Assembly: GCF_030269925.1 (NCBI RefSeq)
Contig: NC_085131.1
Coordinates: 7,611,501 to 7,675,500, forward strand
Length of the DNA stretch: 64,000 nt
Origin: Bombyx mori
Taxonomy: Eukaryota > Arthropoda > Insecta > Lepidoptera > Bombycidae
Reading direction: 5' to 3'
The first letter of the stretch is position 1, and each line of letters starts with the position of its first letter. Under the pieces are notes generated by a model. The model was not told the DNA's origin. It was given only the letters and a program-made list of their open reading frames with translations, and searched no databases. The position numbers and the translations under genes are program-made. This document shows positions 55,060-64,000 of this stretch, in pieces.

Positions 55060-56435
55060 TGAAATCGAATACTCAAGTAATTTAAACAACTACAAAAAAA
55101 AAATATAATTCAATACCTCATCTTGTTAAACTGAGTCCGTGTAATGAGTTTAAATTTTTAATTTAACATGTTTCCTCGTTGCTTAAACTTTTACCAGCTC
55201 AAGTTTATTGCATACCTAATTCTGATCAGTCATTCTCGAAGCTTCCATCAATAGAATCATGCTAACGAGATTTTATTTACCCGTAAATATGTTCAGTAAA
55301 AGATCCACTGAATTAGTCCAAAATTTATTATCAGTCGATTTGAATGGAGCGTCGAGCGCATCAATCAATCTAGTATGACGGGCAGAAATTGAAAGAATGC
55401 CGGTAGATATTGGTGTAAATATTCTGGTATGTTTCGCAATTGATAGGAAATGGGTTTTTTTTTTAAGGAAACTTGATGAAAATCTTCGGATGAAACATCG
55501 TTTAATTTTCCAAAAGCGATTCTATTTTTTTTTTAAAAGTAAATGAGCATGAAAGTAAATAAACTGACGCATCTCTGGTAGTTTATTTGTATGTAATTAT
55601 AATATGTTATGTATAGCGATGGCATTGACGTTGTGGTGTTTCTGAGCTTAGTTAGCAGTCTAATAATAACCAGATTACGAGCTGGTACATTTATACATTA
55701 AGGCCTAAAATATAATAGTAATAGTAACAAGGCATGCGGCTATGCCCGTTTCACAGGTGCTAATTTTAATACGAAACTGTTATACATACGTACTAAACAG
55801 TTCTTAATGAATGACTTCCACGATGAAGGTAATAACAGGAAATAACATGTTGCCCGCGAAAACTACATAGTCTATGGTATATCGGTATGTATATCTTCGG
55901 GTTTCACATCATTAAAATAAGGCGAAACTTTGCAACACGTTGTGGTTCAGAATAGCGCCGCGCGTCGGCGGAATGTTTCTCAGTGTTACCAGCTATCAGG
56001 ATTTATATGGAATTTAAACTTTTTGTCTGTGATATCGATTGTGTCAATATATGTATTACCTAGTAAGAATCAATGACAGAGGCAAATCAGAGCTCCTACT
56101 TACCGCATAGGGCTCTGTTAAGCCTAGTTAGAAGAAGGACTGATCACAGAAGGTTGGAACACATAGACACCGTATTATTGAGCTCCGAGTGTGATAAAAC
56201 GTGACCTATATAAATGGACTGTGACAGCAGCGGCTTTAGAAAGTAACGGCGAACTTTACTGCTTTGCAAGAAGACGCTGCCATGTCTAAATGTCGAATAA
56301 TTAATTTATCTACGAAAATAAAATATGACATTAAGACGCTTTTCCTAAGAAACTTTTCTTCTTTATTTTTTTAGGTGCAGTTGGTATTGATTTACAATTT
56401 TATAACTGGCTTAGTGTCTGTTATAAATCCATTTG
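55060..56435. other. Spacer with decayed repeats
   Basis: AT-rich. A weak Bm1-head-like patch (GACTTCCACGATGAAGG near 55812) is the only recognisable item. Confidence 0.35.
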
Positions 56436-56439
56436 GGAA

Positions 56440-56825
56440 TTATTGAGAGGTTATTAGAAGCCTCAAAGTCCCCTAGAAACCAACGGAGGGGGCTATGCTG
56501 GGAGTTTCCCTGCGACACCAGATCAAGAATCAGGGGATTCGCATTAGAACCATGATAACCGACAAAGGTCAAAGAATTGCGAGGTTGAAGTGGTAGTGTG
56601 TAAGAACACATTGCTCGCTGAACCAAAAAAATCTCGATTGGTGACCACACACTGGAAGATGCAATGTGAGTAGACCTCCCACGAAAAAGACTGACAATCT
56701 TCTGAAGGTCAGAAGGGAATTGGGCTGGATGCGGGTAGCGTTGGACCGGCCATTATGGCGAAACTTGAAAGAGAGTTTTCTGTCCGGCAGTGGACATCGG
56801 TGGGCTGATGTTGATGATTAGTGGG
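56440..56825 (+). pseudogene. RTE-like LINE relic
   Basis: Plus frames give AMLGVSLRHQIKNQGI, then RTMITDKGQRIARLKW, and later the 3' signature with CCGGCAGTGGACATCGGTGG and CTGATGTTGATGATT. Stops and frameshifts are present. It parallels 30430-30790. Confidence 0.7.
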
Positions 56826-57289
56826 AGGGTTATATCGGGAAATAGAAGTATTCAGTAGTTCGCAGTCGAATTAGTAGCAGGTGAAAATTTTTAGAAGTCT
56901 CGAAATATCAGAATCGTAATTATGCGATTCACAAAGCGACGGCTGATTCAATAATAATGTTTATTTCATTTTCGTTCCTTTTACATCTCGCAAATTTATT
57001 TTAATAGTTGGTCTTACTCGCTACTTCATGAAATACATACTTGATTGTACAGGCTTACAAACGCGAGCACGAAGTTACTTGATTTTTTTTTGTTGTTTTG
57101 AAATTCACAATTGAAATGAAGTTATGTCTGTATTGTGGTTTTTTTTTCATACAGCATTATTTATCTAGTTTGGCTATTTTGTCGTAAGTTGAAAGCTTAT
57201 AGCAGAGATTACTGTAAGTTTTTCATGAGCTTATTTGTCGTTACTTGTGAACAATAATATAAACTAATAGAGTTTTTTCGTGCATTTAG

Positions 57290-57425
57290 ATTTATTAATT
57301 TTTTTTTATTGCCTTTCTAGGTAGACGAGCATACGGCCCACCTGATCGTAAGTGGTCACCGTCGCTCATGGACGTCAGCAATGCCAGGGGCAGGGCCAAG
57401 CGGCCGCCTACCGTATTTCCTAGTC
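57290..57425 (+). repeat. Dispersed repeat family C, copy 3
   Basis: The clearest copy: TTTTTTTTATTGCCTTTCTA, ACGAGCATACGGCCCACCTG, AGCAATGCCAGGGGCAGGGC. Probably a SINE or the 3' end of a LINE. Confidence 0.6.
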
Positions 57426-58078
57426 CTACCTAGTTTAATAAATAAAATGCATTATTTTGTGTTGGTGAAACTTCTGTGACAGCGAGAACATACGGCACGA
57501 GTAATTTCGATCTAGTTATTTAGTGAATATTATAAATTAATTTAAAATACAAAATTAATATCGAATGTCCCTCCAAATCGCGAAAATTTGGTGGTTCACA
57601 TCGAGCGGTTTAAGCTACATTTCGCTCAATATGCGATATTTATCTTTATAACTAAAGATGCGTTTTATTTCGTATTAGCATCAAGAGTTCGATGTTTTTA
57701 ACTGAACTTTAATTAAATTTACACCATTCAAATAGCTGAAGAAGTTTTTTGGTAAAATATTTTTTCCAAATCTTAAATGACTTCTCCTGTTAAGTTGAAA
57801 AAATGTCACTTAAACGAAATACCCTTTCATCCCTAAATATGAGCACATAAAATTTTGTATAAAAATTATACAAAACGTTTTGAAAGACTGTACTGCGTAA
57901 AATATCGTTGTAAAAATGAAAATCGCTTTAAAATTATTGAATATCAACATAAGCAACTGCATCAGAAATAACGATATCGGTACAAGTTTCGAACGATGTC
58001 AGCAAAAGTAAAATCGTTCGGCCACCAGAGTGCTTTGCATTAAATAATCGTTTATTAAAATGCTAAGTCACATCGGCG

Positions 58079-58190
58079 CTTCGGGAGCATAGAATTGAAT
58101 GTTCTAGGTTCGTTTACCGCGAGTCCAGCGAACGAGATAATCCCGCCTCATTGACTGTCGACCCGATACCGTAATTTGTGAGAACACTCA
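58079..58190. repeat. Direct repeat pair, left member
   Basis: GGTTCGTTTACCGCGAGTCC, then AGCGAACGAGAT is matched with changes at 59032-59165 (GGTTCGTTTACCGCTAGTCC, then AGTGAACAAGAT). Origin unknown. Confidence 0.55.
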
Positions 58191-58338
58191 GGGGAACTGC
58201 GATTTCTACCTTCAAATCTAATTTCCAATAAGGCAGTACAAATATTTTAAATGAAAACTTTATTAAATTGGAAATATAATTACAACCACTGATCTCTCAA
58301 AACTTAGACTCTATTGATATGTTAAATTTTATTATTAT

Positions 58339-58839
58339 TGTCACGCCGGCAAGAGTAACGTCATCTATCACCGAATAGTCGAACGAATATTGAAGGGTCT
58401 AGTAGCATCTAGAACGCTCGAGAAGTACAACGCCATCTATTGTCACTAAACACACATCGACGGTACTCGACTTGTGAGGAATGTGCTCGATGATTCTAGG
58501 GATGTCGTATCAACTATAAAAGCGACGCAGAGATGGCACCCAGTTAGTTAGTTAGTCATCGGAACTATTCGAAGCGAAACAGCGAACGCATCACCTGAAG
58601 TGAAGCGGAAGAAGTGAATTAAGAATTCTAAAGTGTTCTGTGAGTCTCCTAAGTTTTTTTTTTTTTTTATTGCTTAGATGTGTGGACGAGCTCACAGCCC
58701 ACCTGGTCTTAAGTGGTTACTGGAGCCCATAGACATCTACAACGTAAATGTGATAATATATATAATATATAGTGATAAATACAGTTTTAATTTGTACTTC
58801 AGTAGAATTTTTATTTATCCCGAAACCCAGCGCGTATCA
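58339..58839 (+). mobile_element. Solo LTR with 4-bp target duplication
   Basis: The segment starts TGTCACGCC and ends GCGTATCA (the TG...CA rule) and is flanked by TTAT on both sides (58335-58338 and 58840-58843). It contains a TATA-like CTATAAAAG near 58515. No second LTR, primer-binding site or gag/pol follows, so it is a solo LTR left by recombination, of a gypsy- or BEL/Pao-type element. A Bm1 fragment (58654-58750) has inserted in it. Confidence 0.75.
58654..58750 (-). mobile_element. Bm1 SINE 3' fragment inside the solo LTR
   Basis: T-run, then TGCTTAGATGTGTGGACGAG through GACATCTACAACGTAAATG: only the last third of Bm1, minus strand. Confidence 0.8.
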
Positions 58840-59031
58840 TTATTTAATTATTGATTCTATTTCTCGTAAAAGTGGAAAAAAATCGAATTTTTTTTTGTGT
58901 GTCAACAGCTACTAAGCATACTTATTATGTTTATGTATAGTTAATATTATCGTGTTCTTAGAAAAATTTAAACACGAATAACTAAAACTCAACTGTTACT
59001 TTAAGAACTCTGTGGTTATTTTTTTCAATGA

Positions 59032-59165
59032 CTCTCAATCGAATATTCTGGGTTCGTTTACCGCTAGTCCAGTGAACAAGATCATCTCACTTCATCGAGT
59101 CTTGATTCAATAACTACTCGTATAATTGCGAGGATGTTCTCGTTGGAACCACTTGCCATAGTAAT
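59032..59165. repeat. Direct repeat pair, right member
   Basis: Partner of 58079-58190, same orientation, about 950 bp away on the other side of the solo LTR. Confidence 0.55.
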
Positions 59166-59821
59166 TTGAATGTTGAAAATAATTTCTTAGCGATCAAGAC
59201 GCGAATGGGATGCTTTAAGAATAATACAGATTTGTTTTTTATTAATGTTAGGTTATTAGTGGTAATAGGGCGTATTATGAACTGACACGGTTTGGTATAT
59301 TAACTGCCGCGAACAAAATAATGTAATCTGATTTGAAGCAACAGCTTTAAACAAATGCAACAGAGTTCAATCTGTATAGTTTTTTTTAATTAGTAGATAT
59401 AAGTTCCGAAAATCGTTGTGTAACTTAGGAATAGGTACAACCCTAATAAGTCTTTTGTATTAGCATTCAGTTTCCATTAAAATCACAAGTGCAGCTTAGT
59501 TTAGAGTAGTCATATTTAATATTGCATTAAAAATTAATGTAGATTATAAAAATAAGAACCAAAAAATCTGAAATGAAAACTTTACCCTTTTTTTATCATT
59601 TCGTAATATAAATCATTTCAAGTAGAATTGGATCAAAACATTACGAGTATTTGTTCATTAAGCGAACTTTAAAAGGCGAACTCACGCTGCACCGACCAAG
59701 TGATCGGTGAGTAAATAGAGACGCAATGAATCACTGTAACCGTTTTCCGATAAGGAGCGGGCTCTGGCCTCTTGCTGCCCGATATAGTCGGCGAGCCCGG
59801 TTTTATTGTGCTAGTATTTTC

Positions 59822-60002
59822 AGTCTATCGCTTGTGAACGCAGTCCGGGCGGAAACTAAGATAAAGACGCGACCTCACAGTAATATACAACCTCGTGTGT
59901 GTCTGAGCTGTGTTACTACAAAGTTCGGGCCTCCTTGAGCCGGTTTTACTTTGAATCGCTTGCTCGACGTTTTTGCGAGATTAGCGTGGGCCTAAGTCTA
60001 GG
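59822..60002 (+). promoter_or_regulatory. Candidate transcription start and non-coding first exon
   Basis: A locally GC-richer stretch has a TCAGT initiator (59820-59824) and ends at a donor-like AGG|GTGAGT (60003). No repeat family covers it. It could be the first exon of a gene lying beyond the right edge. Weak evidence. Confidence 0.25.
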
Positions 60003-60420
60003 GTGAGTGCTGCAACTAACTCTGCTGCAAGTTACGGCCGTTTTTTGTTTGTGTATGCAGATACGGAGTTGGGGTAAAATGTTTGTGTGTCAAGATATAT
60101 TTGAAGCCAGAAGGGTGTTTCGGGATCGTACATCAGGTGTACATGAAGCTAATGTTCTTCAAAATTAACATTAGCATCAATCACCTTATCTAGCAGCGCG
60201 TAACTCAATCGCAATAGACACTAGGCATTGGAGAAAAAACAGTCATTAATAACAAAGTACAAATAAAAATTGCAAAACCCAAGTTTATTTTAACTTGTTA
60301 ATTCGATAGTGTATCAATTTTTGAAGCAGAAATGAATGGTTTTGGAACCGATACCGAATTTAGTAACACCAAAAACCACTTATGTGTGTTGAATGTACTG
60401 ATTCATTTTGAAATGTATGC

Positions 60421-60665
60421 AACGAAACGCGTTACTGCGTCAAGGCAGACATAGGCAGGGCGACGGTACTTGCTTTTTGCTACGCAAATTATATTTTTTG
60501 CGGGTTTGATTTTTATTATATAATGTTATTCCTTCACAGAGGATGTCATTCACGTTGTCACGTAGGTTTTCATCAAAAAATTTGGTACCTGCCTGCGGGA
60601 TTCGAACACCCGCACGGTCGATACGATGCACCAGTCATTTTATCTGTTAAGCCACGACGTCTTCA
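60421..60665 (-). mobile_element. Bm1 SINE, head-containing, lacking tail
   Basis: The minus strand has the tRNA head (GACGTCGTGGCTTAACAG; GTGTTCGAATCCCGC) and the upstream body, ending in the middle at CGTTTCGTTGC. The 3' third is missing, an unusual truncation for a SINE. Confidence 0.75.
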
Positions 60666-60669
60666 TAGT

Positions 60670-61915
60670 ATGGAATGAAGCCACACATTTCGAATGGATT
60701 GTTTTAATAGCTTCTTACACATGCGCACAATAATCGTTTCATTTATTAATATGCTTCAATTATTAAAACATCTCGAACAATCTAAACACAAATATTATTT
60801 GCATTGTTAAGTCTGTTGGATCATGCCATTTGGAAACTGAAGAGGGTCCGTGTTGCCAAAGTAACAAGGGTAAATGCACGCGGAACAGCGCTTCCCCTTT
60901 CCAAGACACTGGATTACTATAAAACACGACATCAAACGATCGACACGCGTTCCTCCGGGCAATCTCACGTGCTCGAAGGTTGCTTCATTGGAGTCGCTTT
61001 GAAAATACCTTAAGTTAATCTTGCTTCTTTGAGTACGCGTGACACGTGCGCGAGCAATAGAAATTCGGGAAAAGATAAAAGGTTCTGGAAACTATTTGTC
61101 ACGATTGGCTAATTTTTGTGACAAATTAGAAAAAAATTCAATGAAAATCAATGAGCCTTTTTTATCGGGGGCCGAATCTTTTACGAGATCCCTGTGCCGC
61201 AGATTCGCACAGAGTATGTTGGTCACCAAAGATGGAAGTTAGAGGCTCGACTTACTAATGACTACCTTGACCTCTCGAATGAGTCTCCGAGTTCCGCTAA
61301 TCCGCCGAATAACCGAGAGAGGGCGCTTTTTAGAGGCGTTCTGCCCTGGGCTAGACGGATCGGTGCAGAGAGAAGAGTTGTCTCTCTGTCATGTTCTGTC
61401 GTCTCCTTCTACGTGGTGGATACGAGCATCGCCCTCTACTAGACGATGCTAAGCGTCTTAACCACAGCTACTGTCGGCGACATGTTCGGTCTGTTTAAGC
61501 GACGAAAGCAAGACTCTTTTTAAGCAGGCACGCAACAAGCGCATTCATAATTGTGGTACCACGTACAAAGACCGACCGAAACAATGATGACCTCTCAACA
61601 CCTGCGTCTGACGGAAGACGAGGTGCCCTCTGTCACAATTCAGCTAGTTTGCGAAGAGCCGGCAAAAAGTCAACCACTCTAAGTTAAGATTTTCTGCTGT
61701 TTTATGGTTGACAGAGAACATACGAGACAAGAACAAACCGACCCACTCTTAGAATGCCAGATTTATTTACTATTTTTTTTATTATCAACACATTACTTTA
61801 TGAAATTTAGTTATTGTATCAGTCCTAGCATTTTGATCAATCAAGACATTGTGTCTCCTTCTAAATCTGTAGACCCTTGGCAGGGTGATCGTGGCCGTCA
61901 TGTTTTTTAATAACG
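60670..61915. other. GC-richer spacer, no gene assigned
   Basis: Contains several overlapping short open frames (for example 61039-61242 and 61194-61452) with no recognisable product, plus a long stretch of moderate GC. It may be an old LTR or a 5' regulatory region. I cannot assign it. Confidence 0.3.
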
Positions 61916-62094
61916 AGGCTTACAACCCGGTGCCACTTCTCCCTTCCGGCTCTGTGTCTGATGCTTACGTCTAGAGGACAAGCCGTTGTTGTCTTGACCT
62001 GGTCAGTCCACCTTTCGAGAGTTACGTGTCGCTTTACTCTGTATCCTGTACCACCACATTACCTCCTCATCCTCCTTGCGTCGGTTTCCTCATT

Positions 62095-62345
62095 ACTGAG
62101 GGTCATGGCCTTGAAACAGTTTGTTTTTTTATAATGCACCGCCATCTGTTCCTATCTGCAGCTGAGTGCAGAGCATCGTGCACTGTGGTATCAAGGGCTG
62201 CACGAATCTGGTCCGTCCAACGGGTCGGGTTTCTGCCACTTTGTCGCTTGTCCTCGACTTTTCCAGTGACCACCAATTTCTCCAAGCTGTCACTGTCTTT
62301 CCTTGCAGTGTGGCCGAAGTATTCAAGAATCCTTCGCAGGCAAAT
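62095..62345 (-). pseudogene. RTE-like LINE relic
   Basis: The minus-strand frame reads RRILEYFGHTARKDSDSLEK, then GKVEDKRQSGRNPTRWTDQI and AADRNRWRCI, the same family as 9606-9880. It may continue to about 61920. Confidence 0.65.
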
Positions 62346-62835
62346 GGTGGATATAACTTTTCATTTCATAATAAAAAAATATTCAAATGTCAATATCACT
62401 TATATTCGTGCGATGTTCCTCCAACGTTCTCGAGACATCACTCCAGTAATTTTCGTGCACGACAACGTATTGTAACTTTATGTTTTCACCGAAGTAGGTA
62501 CTTTTACGTCACGTTTCTCATTTCCACGCGTTCCGTTCGAAATATTTCCTGCAGTCACGAGATACAATAAACTGCAATGCGCCGCCGCTATTTCAACGAG
62601 TCGCCGCGTCCGTATAAAGTTTTCTAATAAAACTGCCGATCAACACAAATTGAGTGCCGTAATGAAGTTTACGCGTTGCACTGCACTTTTCGTTTACGAC
62701 AAAAATAGCATTAAACCAACGTAATCGACCGGTCACGTGCATGTACAGGAAGTTAGGGAGGTTCCGCGATACAATAATGATAAAGGAAAAGAAGGCTAAT
62801 TTACCAATCTAAGCACTTCTAAGCATTAACCATCT

Positions 62836-63245
62836 ACTGGTGGTAGGACCTCGCGTGAGTCCGCACGGGTAGGCGGGTACTAATTTTTCTAATAAAATGC
62901 GTACTTAACAAGTGTTCACGATTGACTTCCACGGTGAAGGAATAACATCGTGTAATAAAAATGAAACCCGCAAAATTATAATTTGCGTAATTACTGGTCG
63001 TAGGACCTCTTGTGAGTCTGCGCGGGTAGGTACCACCGCCCTGCCTATTTCTGCCGTGAAGCAGTAATGCATTTCGGACTGAAGGGTGGGGCAGCCGTTG
63101 TAACTATACTGAGACCTTAGAACTCATGTCTCAGGGTGGGGGGCGGCATTTGCCTTGTAGATGTCTATGGGCTCCAGTAACCACTTAACACCAGATGGGC
63201 TGTGAGCTCGTCCACCTATCTAAGCTAGAATAAAAAGAAAAAAAA
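62836..63245 (+). mobile_element. Chimeric Bm1 SINE
   Basis: The normal tRNA head is replaced by a body segment (ACTGGTGGTAGGACCTCGCG and GCACGGGTAGG) joined at GCGGGTACTAATTTTTC to the usual post-head sequence, which then runs through the body again to an A-rich tail. The body start therefore occurs twice. Confidence 0.75.
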
Positions 63246-63794
63246 TCTAAGCACTAAATACTTTTACGTAAGTTCATATTTTATCAACTCACGAAGAGAT
63301 CGGACGAATATTCGACTCCGACGTTTCCTTATGCCATAAAGACATTTTGTTGAAAATTATAAATAAATAAAAATAACTTAATATTAAAATAGTGTCTATG
63401 TGCTATAAATAGACAAAGACCTTTATCCTCTGTTTTTTAACGGAATTTGTGAATATTTATTTTGATGTTGTTGAATTATCATAAAAAATTGAAATTTTAA
63501 ATAGTCAGTGATTATCGTTCAGTACTGAGCTAATTGGATATAACTATCCGATCGTGGCCTTTATTTATTTATGGGAATGATTTCAGTACACCCTGTAGAA
63601 GACACTGTTAAATTTAGTGTTGCTAAGTAGTAAAATCTTTACTTTTATGTGTTTTAGCAATATTGGTTATTGTTTCACTAAAGCTAAAAACAAAATTTTA
63701 GCTGTTCTAGTGAGTTTATTTAATATTTTAGTTTGGAAAGAAACTCAAAGAGTTAATGTACCTACTAGTATATATGGGCGCAAACGCTATTGGC

Positions 63795-64000
63795 GATAAT
63801 TAACATTTAATATATAAAATTCTCGTGTCACAATGTTCGTTCCCTTACTCCTCCGACACCGCTTGACCGATTCTCATGAAATTTTTTATGCATATTCAGT
63901 AAGCCTGAGAATCGGCTACTATCTATTTTTCATACTCCTAAGTGATTAGGGTTGTCCACCCCTAACATATTTTTTTTTATTTGGACATTTTTTTTTTTTT
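63795..64000. repeat. Moth dispersed repeat, cut by window edge
   Basis: TTCTCGTGTCACAATGTTCG, CTCCTCCGACACCGCTTGAC and AGGGTTGTCCACCCCTAAC followed by T-runs belong to a common moth repeat of Helitron-like type. Confidence 0.45.

Noticed and set aside
61194..61452. Overlapping 64- and 82-aa frames
   Set aside because: No start context, splice sites or recognisable product; both are explained by locally higher GC.

Overview
The window is nuclear DNA of a moth, most probably the silkworm Bombyx mori or its close relative B. mandarina. The main reason is about eighteen full or partial copies of a tRNA-headed SINE that I recognise as Bm1, on both strands. GT-AG introns, arthropod-type TATA/Inr promoters, mariner elements, RTE-like LINE tails and low GC agree with this.

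Layout. 1-3060 is AT-rich and holds two nested terminal-inverted-repeat elements. 3645-13492 (+) is a complete nine-coding-exon gene for protein phosphatase 4 regulatory subunit 3 (falafel/SMEK), 794 aa when spliced. 13493-19780 is its 3' UTR and repeat-rich spacer. 19783-23816 (-) is a complete seven-exon CFAP36 (BART-domain cilia/flagella protein), 345 aa. 24976-27548 (+) is a four-exon PIGH (GPI-GlcNAc transferase subunit H), head-to-head with CFAP36. 27550-42500 has no recognisable host gene and is packed with LINE tails, SINEs, Helitron-like termini, a 58-bp perfect hairpin and a mariner element with an uninterrupted 346-aa DD37D transposase. 42573-42992 (-) is a small unassigned ORF. 44281-50930 is a tandem duplication of a midgut-type single-domain major allergen (SDMA, protein G12-like) gene. 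Both copies encode 208 aa, are about 93% identical and have intact TATA, initiator and poly(A) signals. 51050-52462 (+) is a two-exon gene for a 422-aa protein I cannot assign. 52463-64000 is again repeat-rich: an inverted SINE pair, RTE relics and a solo LTR with exact 4-bp target duplication.

The host genes do unrelated housekeeping or tissue-specific jobs: phosphatase targeting, cilia, GPI-anchor synthesis and midgut secretion. The one local gene family is the SDMA pair. Its duplication also serves as an internal control: each unit supplies the empty site for an insertion in the other, a mariner in an intron of copy A and a LINE fragment downstream of copy B. I found no CRISPR, rRNA or functional tRNA gene. 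I see no clear multi-gene undescribed system; the best novelty candidates are the unassigned 422-aa gene, the inverted SINE hairpin, the perfect 27-bp-arm palindrome and the short inverted-repeat elements. All identities are from reading the sequence without database searches.
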